Positions 1-10,123 of a stretch of DNA of 64,000 nt are shown piece after piece. The notes beneath the pieces were generated by a model that was not told where the DNA came from, ran no database searches, and saw only the letters and a program-made list of their open reading frames with translations. The position numbers and the translations under genes are program-made. Source of the DNA: Strobilurus pachycystidiatus (taxonomy: Eukaryota; Basidiomycota; Agaricomycetes; Agaricales; Physalacriaceae); the NCBI GenBank assembly GCA_019915135.1, contig JAHLMK010000010.1:1550001-1614000 (forward strand). Reading direction: 5' to 3'. The number at the start of each line of letters is the position of its first letter. Within the stretch, counting starts at the first letter, position 1.

Positions 1-17
1 CTGTTGGAACGGGCTCC

Positions 18-675
18 ATGAGTCATTTCTCTGCACCAGCCCACGCTCCAAAGACGGACCCTGAGAGTGGCAGTGTACTCGTCCCCTACCTCGCGTTACC
101 CTGGCACGCCACGAAACTATATTGGTCCGTTTCCGAGATCTGTGGTGCTTCTCCTCGCCGCCACTATATCTGCGCTGCTGCTCTTCTCTCTTTTGACGCG
201 ACAGCCCATTCCCTTACCCCCACCACCAAAAGACCTACAGCAAAATCTGCGATGGCATCCACTATCACACTCACGTCGACGATGACCTCCACGCCAAGAC
301 ACGCGAGCAGGAAGTCCTGCCATTTCGCGCCTCCGCCCCCCGTGGGCAAGTTCGCCTTTGCGCGACTGAAGAACGACCCGATGAACAGCGTGCATCTCAT
401 CCAGCTCGCTGCTTCAGGTGAGTTCCCCTTCATCTCTTTCACAGCCTGATCTTTAATGTTCTTTCCGCGTAGAAACTCCCGTCGACGACAGCATCACCCT
501 ACACATCTTCCGTCACGAATTCATCTGTATCTTCCGGCACAGCCGTAGCACCACCGTCCATCCCGCGGACATCCGCATCCTCCTAGTCATCGACGACGCT
601 GCAAAGCGCTATGAAGAGGAACACGGGGTGGTGTTTTTGGAGAGAGGCGTGGCGCTGGAGGGCATGCGGCGATGA
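18..675 (+). CDS. Short spliced gene, unknown function (5' part uncertain)
   Basis: From the ATG at 18 a frame runs to a GT-AG intron at 418-472 (55 bases) and resumes in phase to a stop at 673-675, giving about 200 codons. The C-terminal half, from residue about 110, looks like real protein: hydrophobic and charged residues alternate and it ends with an acidic/aromatic stretch around RYEEEH. The N-terminal half is doubtful. Another frame (about 67-200) reads as a single hydrophobic membrane anchor, so the true first exon may be that one, joined through an unseen intron or a frame disruption. I recognise no family. The gene may also begin left of the window. Confidence 0.45.
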
Positions 676-2167
676 TCCCCGTCTCTGATTCCCACCCCCG
701 GCCTCGCTCACTCACTCATCGCCCGAAACCCACCTCTACCTCCATTCATACCATGCCTCTCCCAACCCCAACACCATCTCAATTGGGGTCATGCCGCCGG
801 CGAGCCGGCTATATTTACCACTTATGATTTACTGTATCTATTAGCACCATGCCTTCTTCGCCTTCCATTATACATCAGCGCTCCAGCTATAGTTCGCATG
901 CATACCCCCTACCTATCACCTCTTACCTATTACCTAGACGTCCACGCCCCGTGCAATGGTCATGAGTTACTTTCTCCGTCCGAGCATAGTCTCGAACGCC
1001 TGTAGATCCCTCAGGACCTCTACATAGCTAATCCGCCACATCACGAGACCGTTCTATCGCGCCTTTCTCGAGCACTTATATCCGACGGAAGTGCACTACA
1101 TATCCCACTGGGGAACAGATAACGGCGAGGCAAGGCTGTCATGGGGCGTGTTTGCACCTATGGCGATATTATTCAGTCAAAGCAAGGCATTGCTGCCGGC
1201 TATTAACATATGGTGGATGGTCATACACGATGGAACACGAAATCTCGCAATGAGCCAAGTACCAGAGGGAAGACAGTGTCCATACATAGCTCATACCGGT
1301 GAACATGGATATCCGGACTGCCGAACATCCGTCTTGGGACTAGTCAGGGAGGAAGAAATTGACGCGGGAGATCAAGTCTGAGACGTCTGTCAACTTCAGT
1401 GTTATCGCGAGGCGTCACATATCTGACGCACCTTAAACACACCAAGACGTAAGAACATGCTGCAATTACAGCCTACAAGCGTCATGGTAAGCACAACGCA
1501 AAAGACCTAAAGCCTTGATTAGAGAGTTTACGTACGGGACGAAGAGAAGTCGAAGCGAAATTGAGGCAAGATGCAAACTTGCACACGACCCATATTCCCC
1601 CGGAAAACCAACGCCTTCGCCGTCAAAACATGCAATCATTTGGGGGACTAGCGATTGGGACTAGCGAATGCTGACGCAAACGGGCCGACCAGACTCAGTT
1701 GTACTAGTGGCCTGTGAATTCCTCTATCGAGTAATGCACGATCTAAAGGAATGAAGGCATCAGCACAACCCGACAAACGGCCATAGCAGACGAACTCGGA
1801 AGAAGAAGCCAAGGTGGGCTGACATAGCGAAACCAAAGCCTTGTTCTGGAAAGTGAGGATCACCTTTGAGTGGAACAAGAAACAAAGAACCTGGAAAATC
1901 ACGCCGATGACGCCACACAAAGTACCAATGCCAGCGAACAAGACCCGTCCACTAGCAGCAGAGCCGCTACTTTAGTACTTTGCGGGGGAGAACAGGAAAG
2001 ACTTCCTGTCAGTGACAGGCGGTGGACCCTGGAATGAGAATAAATGATCATGGGTACCGCCATGAAGTGTTAACACGATCCGAGGCAAAAGTGCTCGAGT
2101 CTCCCAAGGAAGCTTTGACTGTTGTCGCAGCAATTCCCCAAAGATCATAGTCGAACGCTCGGAGCAT
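676..2167. other. Intergenic, nothing recognised
   Basis: About 1.5 kb separates the first gene from the 3' end of the Derlin gene. I see only short open frames without family features and no repeat, LTR or RNA gene signature. Confidence 0.5.
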
Positions 2168-3182
2168 CTAATATGACAATAGTCTCATTTTCGATGATAG
2201 TACAGTTCTTATTGATCTAAATGAAAATGTCAGCACAGATTTGACGACGCATGTGAAGGTGATTGACCATTGTGTTCCTAGCCTCTGTCCAGATCCCCAA
2301 TTATATCCCGACGTCGTCGCTGCCCGCGGCTGTGTGGCTGGCTGTCTGTTCCTCGGGGGGAAGGCATGTACGCCACTGCTTGGCGGCGCTGCAGCTCCTT
2401 CCACCGCCCTCGTCCCGACGTAAGCCCTGACCCAAGCCGGTGCCTTAGCCCATGGTGCGCCGCCCGGACCACCGATGTTCCAGACGCGCCACCACCACAG
2501 ATGCCCGACCATCGTGCCTACCGCAGCGCGCGCCACGGCCGCCGGACCGCCCATGAGGAGTTCTATGCCCAACATGGTGTATGGGAGGTACGCGACAGGG
2601 AGCGAGATCATGCCAAATAAGCTGGCCTGCGTGCCAGGAGGAGCACGCGCGGAAGAGAGGTATTGTAGGCAATGCATCAGCGGGCGGAGGAATATGGTAG
2701 CAGCGAGTGGGGTGCTGAGCACGTTGATTGCCAGGCAGGCGAAGAAGAGCTGGTAGGCGAGGTCGGCAGAGTCGTATCCTTGTTCAAGCTGGTTGGCCGT
2801 TTGGCTTCAATTTTGTCAGCAATCCCGCATTTGAAATGAAGTAGAGACGCACTAGAGCATAGCGACCTCAAAGACGAAATTTATCCCAGCGCCTGCGTAT
2901 CTTTAGGACCGGATTCATGCATGGTAGCCGTGGTGCTCACTGCCAAAGAAGAAGCTCGTGTAGAGACGCCATAGCTGGGGTGGTATTAGACCAAAGTTAC
3001 GCCAGGTACATTATTTGAACACGTACCTGCAAATTCTTCAAGACCGCGTCTCGGTGGAACAGCAACGTGTATGGCGAGATAAGATTGAGCATGTATGGCA
3101 CCGTCGTGCCTACAAGCGACAGCGACAGAAACCGTGTCACAGGCGGGATTTTGCGCAGTTCAGCCACAATCTGGTCGGCCAT
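2168..3182 (-). CDS. DER1: Derlin family (Der1-like) ER membrane protein
   Basis: Derlins are multi-pass ER membrane proteins that help move misfolded proteins to the cytosol for degradation (ERAD). The gene has four exons: 3182-3027, 2974-2941, 2892-2853 and 2804-2168. The phases close to exactly 289 codons. The N-terminus carries the Derlin opening (ADQIVAELRKIPPVTRF), exon 2 encodes the conserved LWR segment of the first luminal loop, and a GxxxG motif (GTMVG followed by HLWWW) sits in a late membrane segment. The tail is Gly/Arg rich (GSGQRLGTQ), as is usual. The last about 30 residues after that tail are less certain, because a terminal intron near 2270 is possible. One internal acceptor (AAG instead of a pyrimidine-rich CAG) was chosen because only it keeps the Derlin frame. 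Confidence 0.87.
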
Positions 3183-3791
3183 CGTCGTGGAATGTCGCAG
3201 GAAGACTTAGAGTACCACTGACGTGTTTCTTGGTAAGCGGCCGAACCTTTGCCGTGGGCGCTCGGACTTTGAATCGGCAACTCATGCCGAATTTTATTTT
3301 GCGCCACTGTGGATGCAGAGATTCAGGAAAATATCGTTGGGTATATACAGGGCACAAAAGCTCATAGCAGTGACTCAGTGTCTAATTTTGGGGATCTGGG
3401 AAAATGATAGCTGGTTGCTTCTAGAGTAAGTTCTGAGCCAACATCCTTTCCGGGAAACGACCTTGATTAGCCCGATAATGCAGCCATCCATGGTTGTCGG
3501 ACCTCGTCGGTCTTGTGTCGTACGTTCAGAACCAAGCCGTCAGGCACTCATTGACTCTTCATCCACTGACTCCGGGGACCTCCCCAAGTCCTCGTGAGAT
3601 ATGCTGGAACTCGACAGACAATTGCTTATGATACCACAAGAAAGAGAGCTACAAATTCTACCACAAAAGAACAGGGTACCCAGATTACACAAAAAAAAGA
3701 GTGTGCCCAAACTACACAAAAAAGGAGTGTTCCCAAACTGGACGTGCTAGTTAACTACAATATATGTCCATTGTCCAAAGAGACTGAATGC
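3183..3791. other. Intergenic between Derlin and EEP genes
   Basis: It contains the Derlin promoter side and the 3' flank of the next minus-strand gene. Around 3685-3735 there is a short A-rich imperfect repeat (two stretches of ACAAAAAA followed by a GTGT...CCCAAACT block). No gene is supported. Confidence 0.5.
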
Positions 3792-4964
3792 TCAAACATC
3801 CAGATGCACCACCGTTGGCCTATGGTCACTCATCAACAACCCATCGTCGCTCCTGCAGTCCTGTACAATGTACCGCTCTGCGCCCCAATTCCCATTGCTC
3901 CCTCCGAAGACAAAGTCGATGCGGGTCCACACAGACGGATTGTTTGGCGCCGTGAAGCCAGTGTATGTCGCGTACGTCTCGCTCACGAGGGGTGGCGGAA
4001 CGACACCTCGCAGATCCTGCATTGCGAAGCCGGGGAGCTGATCGTCGGGGACAGCATACGTCGCCGCCCAGGTCGCGTTAATGCTGGGGCCTGCCCTTAG
4101 GGCGCCAGTGATAATCTGGTATCCCTCGGAGGAGTTACCGTTTGGCGGACTGGAGGACACTTGAGAGAGGACGGAAAGTGGTGCAAGGAACACACCTATT
4201 GAAATCACCCATAACGAATACGGCCCCCCCTGCATTAACGGCCTCATATCGAGCACGCGTAAGCAACATCGACGCGCCCAGCTCCCGCTGGGCATTCGAC
4301 TGATCATCGAAGTGGGTATTCAGGAACGTGATGTTCTTCGAGTCGCCGTTGAGATGGAATTGAGCGTATGTCGCCAGCCGAAGAGACCCAGCCCCAGGGA
4401 ACCGGGACGGCTCCAACGGTGTGTTGGACAGCCAGAATGTATCGTTCTTCACGAGTGTCACGACGTCTCTGAATATGGCAGGCGTGTCAATACACAAAAT
4501 GAGCCGAGGAAACAAGCACTTACGTGTTATAGAAAATGGCGCTGTACTCCCCACTCGTCACCCCATCGTCGCGTCCAACACCCACGTATTTCCATTTGTC
4601 GCCAAAGAGCTCCTGCAGGTCGTTGACTTGTCTGACGAGCCCTTCCTGTATGCCTATATGCAGGATATCAGATTGAAAAAGTCGCCCTGACGAAAGCAAG
4701 TAGCCTACCGAAGATATCCACTTCCCTCCCCTTCAAATACTCCGCTACCCGTATACGCCGCGTACTCCACGGTTGCTCTGCCCCGTTGGGTATACTTAAA
4801 TACCCCGGCTGGGCCAGTGGCGGTGGGAGCGAGTCAATAGATTGCTGCACCGTGATACCGTTGGGCTGCGCATCGTATCGTAGATTCCATGTAGCGACGC
4901 GGAGGGTAGTTGCACTAGCTACACTCAGGCTAGCAGCGACGAGAGGGAGGAGGAAGAGCAGCAT
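3792..4964 (-). CDS. Secreted endonuclease/exonuclease/phosphatase-family protein
   Basis: Four exons (4964-4709, 4653-4524, 4468-4196, 4149-3792) close in phase to 338 residues. A cleavable signal peptide (MLLFLLPLVAASLSVASA) opens the protein, so it is probably secreted. The EEP fold is seen in order: RVATWNLRYD at the start, the IQE motif (metal-binding Glu) after intron 1, VGVGRDDG...GEYSAIFY, THFDDQS, MGDFNSPP (catalytic Asp/Asn), RIDFVF and the terminal SDHRP (catalytic His). All expected catalytic residues appear present. Substrate cannot be read from sequence. Family members include nucleases and phosphoesterases, and fungal secreted members of this length are common. The short introns are 42-55 bases. 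Confidence 0.9.
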
Positions 4965-5801
4965 GCCAGTGGGTAGCGGGTGGGTGGTGAGGGGGTAAAA
5001 GCAGAAGCTTCAAGCAAGGTGGGGGTATTTAAGAGCCATACGCGTGACCGCGGCGCACATGGCGCAGAAGCATGGAGGAATAGTGGCCTGACAGGGCGCG
5101 CGTTGGAAGACGCAGAAAAGCCCGAAGCAGGATGCTCTTTCATACAAAGCTGCCTCGGCATCAGAATCAGACCATGCGACGCACGTTTATCACTTACCCT
5201 AGCATTGAATGGAGAGAACTGCTTGTTACATCGCAGGACGGGCTGAGAGTCCCACTATTACCTCGGAAACTGCGCGCGCGCCAAAGAGTGTCGATCATAC
5301 CTAGTGGGACAAGAAGCGCAGTCGACGGAGGAGTCGGTGATTTCTGGTAAGGATTAGACGTGGGTGAGTGCCGGGTATCAATGGAAACTCGGGATTTATC
5401 CGAGTCGTATCCGGATCGATCCGTGATCACCGTCCTTCGTAGTCTGGCTTACCATACATACGGCTACATTCACCCCCAATGGGAGCCCGTCAGGCAATAG
5501 AAGGGAACCCATTGGGCGGTGAATACAGGCATCATGTAGCCGTATGGGGAGCGAGACTGCGTTCCTCGTCTTGGCATGTGCAGAAATGATGCATTCTTGG
5601 GGAGCACTCCGAAGGTACCTGGTAGATCACGAAAGCAAGGCAGACGCAGCATCGCTCCATACGAGGAATTGCGTGAAACGGAAGCAAGAGTAGTAGCTGG
5701 GCCCAAGAGAGGGTGTCGATGATTCTAAGATACACCGATGGAGAAGAGAAAGAAATTTCCCAATTCAGGGTCATCAGCGATCTGAGGAAGAATTAAAGTA
5801 T
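4965..5801. other. Intergenic with a long imperfect inverted repeat
   Basis: Holds the promoter side of the EEP gene. At about 5455-5549 two arms carrying CATACGGCTACA and CCCAATGGG read as inverted copies. The right arm has about 11 extra bases. No coding sequence is supported. Confidence 0.5.
5455..5549. repeat. Imperfect inverted repeat (hairpin or small MITE remnant)
   Basis: The left arm reads CATACGGCTACA then TTCACCCCCAATGGG. The right arm, reverse-complemented, reads CATACGGCTACA, an 11-base insertion, then TTCACCGCCCAATGGG. The loop is about 25 bases. It could be a folded-back MITE remnant or a regulatory hairpin. No target duplication was identified. Confidence 0.55.
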
Positions 5802-5943
5802 TCACGTGCACTGAGCGGCTTTGTCTTTCGCCATCACCGAGACGCAACTTGGACAAGTTGGCCTGGACACTTTCTGCATACAAAACAGGCATAGCGGCCT
5901 CACTAGTCCGACGACGACGCGCGCAGGTCTTATTGTTATGCCA

Positions 5944-6320
5944 AAAGCAGCTCCGGCAGATGCCACTGGCAGTGATGGTCGACTATCTAAATTCATGGTT
6001 GTACGAGGTCGCAACGACAGGCGCGTCTTGATACCGCGTGCGCACTTATCTTCATCATACACCGTGTGTATAATCTTCCTGTGAAAGGCACGTCCACTGA
6101 GGTTCATGAACAGGACGCCTTGGACTTGATTCACCGCCATTTCCCGGAACTACCCATCAACAGGATGGTGCTGCAGACTTCTGAGCTCGAAGAATGTAAA
6201 GGCTGGAGCGCAGAGATTACATCTGACTGCTGGGAGATTGTTCTTCCGCTGGTCACCAACTTAAACATCGCCCTGAAGGCTCCTCCGCCTAAGGACCAGG
6301 ACCGCCTTCAAGAACAATAA
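5944..6320 (+). other. Possible short coding remnant
   Basis: Two adjacent plus-strand frames read like protein. One contains SKFMVVRGRNDRRVLIPR (about 5990-6035). The next, to the stop at 6318-6320, contains a hydrophobic/acidic stretch ending PPPKDQDRLQEQ. No clean intron joins them, so this may be a decayed gene or an unresolved splice form. No family is claimed. Confidence 0.25.
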
Positions 6321-6459
6321 ATACCGTGCGTTTGTATGTCAGTATTTTCCGTCAGATGATCTCAAGTTCCTGATTTTGGCAGGCGTAAGCGAAGGAAGTT
6401 TCATTCGTAGCTTACACAAAAGCCGTAAACATTCGAATTCTGGTACTCGTCTATATGCG

Positions 6460-8210
6460 TTACTCGCTATCGACCTCAGCGCCGTCTGGCAGCTTGACAT
6501 CCTCCGGGTTCGGTAGATCCGTCAAGAGCACCGGCAGTGTTTGGTGCACGAGCCCAAGCAATTGGGTGTCCACCTTGTCGGAGTCGGGACGAGGAAGGGA
6601 GACCAAGACAGCGTGCGTATAATGCGCCCCGATAGGACCGTGCCCGACTTGAGATGAAGAATCTCCCTCGCTATTAGAGTTATCCTGCTCGTCGTCCCCA
6701 GACTCCACATCGTCCCCACCACCCTCGTCCCTACTGCTTTTTGACTTGGAGCCTTTCTTCTTTTTCTGTTTCTTCGTCTTTGTCTTCGCCCCATTGAAAT
6801 ACTTGTCCGCGATGTCATTCTTGAAGACACGCGCATAGTTGATGATGATATCCCGGTACTGGACCCATTTGTATCCCTCGGCCAGCTGTACCAGGACGAG
6901 GGAGCCAGGCATATCTGGGACGCCACCAACTCCGTCGTCGCCATGAGATACCTGTTTGACACCGCCACCCAACTTGTTATGCAGATCGTCCGATGTAGCA
7001 ACCGCGACGGGATTCACTGCCCGTTTCCGTTTCCGTTTTTGGGTGGGCTGGGCGTCATTCGTACCACCGCTGTCGCCGTCATCGGTCTTCCCTGTTGCGT
7101 CGTCAGAAGCGTCCTCTAGATTCCCTCTCAACTTTGCTGAGTCGTTTGTGCTCAAGGTCGTTGTATCGATGATGGTAGCGTTCCACGCTGGGGCGTATCT
7201 CCCCATCGGGCCATCTTCTCCAGCAATCAACATCGACAGACCAGCCGTTCCCGGGGAGGAAGAAGCACGTTGCTCGAAGTAGAATGCTTGCGCTGTTATC
7301 TAGTAAAATTCTGCGTCAAAACTTGTAATATCGAAGGTTATGATCGAATCGAGAGACGCACGAAGTTCGCCAGAGTCTGCTGTTCATACTTGGGCTGAAG
7401 ATCCTCTACAGCCTTTTTAGCCTTCTCATACCGTGAATAGTCCTTCTTCGTATAACCGGGTGCGCCGTGCCCGGCCATCGCCCAAGCCTCCTTCTGTGCA
7501 AGCGAAGGCGGTAGAAGTTTCAGGACGTCGATTACGCCCTCGGCGACACTATTCCCCACACCATCTCTCCTGCGCACCGTCTTCTTGACATCGACACCAA
7601 CGCTTGTATCGTTCTTCTTATGCGCCGTGTCAAACGCCTTGACCAGCTCGGATTCCAACTGCTCACTCTTCTCCGTCAGGTCGAACCACTCCTTCGCCAC
7701 CTCGTTCTGCGCGAGGAAGGTTTCCCTCGTGACGTGCTGGCCTATTTCGAAGAGGAAGTCTAGGTAGGTGTCGAACCATCCCTTGCCCTTCATCCTCTTG
7801 CTCAAGGATTTCGAGTCGTCCGTGTCATCTTTGTCGTCGAAGTTGGATTGGGAAAAGGTGGGATGATAAACAAAGTCGGCAAACGCAGCGTTGCTCTTCT
7901 CCACGCTGTCGCCAGCGAACAACGTCAGCTGGATGGGACTGGCGGTGATGAAGCGTGAATCGGCCTCGTCGTCAATCCGTGTTTTCAGTAAAGTGCGAAG
8001 TTTGTCTTGGAGGGAAGGTAGAACGACGGGCCCGTGCCCGAGATGAAAGGGGAGGAGCGGCTGAGTCGCGACAGGTGCCACTGAGGACGCTGAGGCGGTG
8101 GAATTAGGAGATGCGTCACCGAGCGGCTGAGCATCGGTGGCGTTGGACTCGGGAAGGGGGACACCGTACGTGACGCCAGAAAGGATGAAAAGGAAGGCAG
8201 TGATGCGCAT
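6460..8210 (-). CDS. Secreted protein of unknown function
   Basis: Two exons (8210-7362, 7299-6460) separated by a 62-base intron give 562 residues in phase. A signal peptide (MRITAFLFILSGVTYG) is followed by a Ser/Ala/Pro-rich linker and then a globular, partly helical region with several Lys/Glu-rich segments. Near residue 420-450 is a strongly basic run (KTKTKKQKKKKGSKSKSS), followed by an Asp/Ser/Glu-rich stretch. No catalytic motif or membrane segment is visible. The combination of a signal peptide and a nuclear-localisation-like run is unusual, and the run may simply be a low-complexity linker. I do not recognise the family. Confidence 0.8.
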
Positions 8211-8674
8211 GCTAGCGGGCCAGCCGTCAAATTAGCGATGGTCTTGACTCTGGAGATCCAGCTCCGAATTTCTGCGCGCCAGACGCAGGTACGTCTTCGT
8301 CCTACTAGCGTTTGTGATGATGGTATGAGACCAGCTCTACGGGAGAATAGAGAAGCAGTGCTCGTTGTTTATAACACTGAAGGCTATGATTCAAGTTGCC
8401 AGATCACCGTAGCTGCACCATGGTCGTCAAAGTACTGGTAGGACTTTCAAGATCAATATAGCTGTGCACAAGACTTAATATCCAAGAGACTTGGAGTTAT
8501 AAGAGCCCAGGAGCCTTGGAAGTTGCTTGGAAGACAATCCATTTCATGGCGTAAAATGATGATGTGAAGCAAGGCACAAACATCCCGATTCGGAATCACT
8601 CGTCATCACCCACCATGACCGCTTTCTTCCACTAACCACAACAACCACCACGCTGCTCCCTACTAGAACCTGCC
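8211..8674. promoter_or_regulatory. Divergent intergenic region (secreted protein / Rab)
   Basis: This 464-base gap lies between two divergently transcribed genes and must hold both promoters. I see a TATAAGAG at about 8499-8506 pointing toward the Rab gene, which is a weak TATA candidate. Confidence 0.35.
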
Positions 8675-9456
8675 ATGCCGCCACCGTCCACGAGCAAAGC
8701 GCCCGCACCGTCCTCGTCGAGCACAGCGCCCATAAACATCAAGCTCCTCCTTATCGGCAACTCCTCAGTCGGCAAATCATCCTTGCTTCTTCGCTTCAGC
8801 GACGAGACCTGGCTGCCAGAGGACGAGGCCTCTGCGACCATCGGCGTCGACTTCCGCGTGCACCGCCTGACGCTGCCGCATCCTGAGACCGGCGCACCGA
8901 CACCCATCAAGCTAAGCATATGGGACACGGCGGGGCAGGAGCGCTTCAGGACGATCACCGCCAGCTACTACCGTGGCGCGCAGGGTGTGGTCCTCGTGTA
9001 TGACGTCGCGAGCCGGGAGAGCTTCGAGAGTCTCCCGCGGTGGTGGAGGGAGCTGGAGACGTATGTCGGGAGCGACAAGGACGATGACGGAGGCGTCGTC
9101 AAGATCGTCGTGGGGAACAAGGTGGACAAGGTGCGTCTTCTCTTTGTTTATTGCGCCACACACTCTTATATGTGTTACAGGAGTTCTCACGTGAAGTCTC
9201 TACTGCTGATGGCGAAGCCTTCGCTGAGCGTATGGGATGTCTGTTTATCGAATCTTCCGCCAAGACGGCTGTCGGTGTCAAGGAAGCCTTTGAGGAGGTC
9301 GTCCAGAAGATCCTCGAGAACGTCGTGAAGGAGAAGACAAAGCCTGCCACTGGTGCTGGGTGGAAAACAGACCATGGCCGAGGCGGAGTGCCAGGTGGCG
9401 TGCAGGTGGTCGGTGCCGAAGAAAGGGCAGATGGCGGCGGCGGGTGTGCATGTTAG
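8675..9456 (+). CDS. Rab family small GTPase, Rab18-like
   Basis: Rab GTPases cycle between GDP and GTP to direct vesicle and organelle membranes. Exons 8675-9130 and 9181-9456 (50-base intron) give 243 residues. The G motifs are complete: P-loop GNSSVGKSS, switch I with ATIGVDF, WDTAGQERF, NKVD and ESSAKT. The effector region and the WDTAGQERFRTITASYYRG stretch resemble Rab18. The C-terminus ends CAC, a double-cysteine geranylgeranylation site. An N-terminal Pro/Ser extension of about 20 residues precedes the G domain, and an insert (about SDKDDDGG) sits before the NKxD motif. Confidence 0.92.
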
Positions 9457-10123
9457 ACAGCCGTCTGCCTCATGTTACGACTCCCGGTTGGCGCGCTTGC
9501 TAGATGAGCATGTTCTTTGCCTCGCTCCACGACGACTGGTCAGTGCCTTCATGCTTACGAAGCCAACTGGTATACACACACACGACCTCCCTACCCAATC
9601 AATCGTACGCACAATCATCCCATTTGTATTCTTTATCACTCTGGACTAGGACTACGCTAATGTTGCTGTATATATAATCGTTGTTTCCCTCAATATGTGC
9701 TCCCAGAATCCTTCATCAATGCTTCGTCGCTGCCACGTCATGTCATGTCAGCTAAGTGCGTAGCATTAACCCTTCGAACGATTCACAACTTAGACTCCAT
9801 TTTCAATCTGTGCTTGCAGAAGCGCGCCCGGGCCCATGGGTATTTTGATCGAGAATGAGAGTGTCCTCGGGCAGACCACATACTTTGTCGCGGCGCGGAT
9901 TGCTGCCCTTGAGTATGCTCAAATTGCTGGACTTCGTGAATGATGGGATTGCCTCATGCGTAGGCGCGTCTCTTCATCTGCATCGTCAGGGAGATACATG
10001 ACTGTTACATGTCAACCCAAACACGTATGGTATGGTTTGAACACGTCTTTTCTCCATTCTCTAAACACCTTCTAGCCAGCTAACTTGAATTCCGAAGACT
10101 GATCGAATAATAGGAAAGAACAG
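9457..10123. other. Intergenic, nothing recognised
   Basis: 3' flanks of the Rab gene and of the converging GNAT gene. A short frame at about 9837-9944 has no recognisable features. No repeat or RNA gene is seen. Confidence 0.45.

Noticed and set aside
3594..4100. Plus-strand frame of 168 codons
   Set aside because: Overlaps the last exon of the EEP-family gene on the other strand and has no family features.
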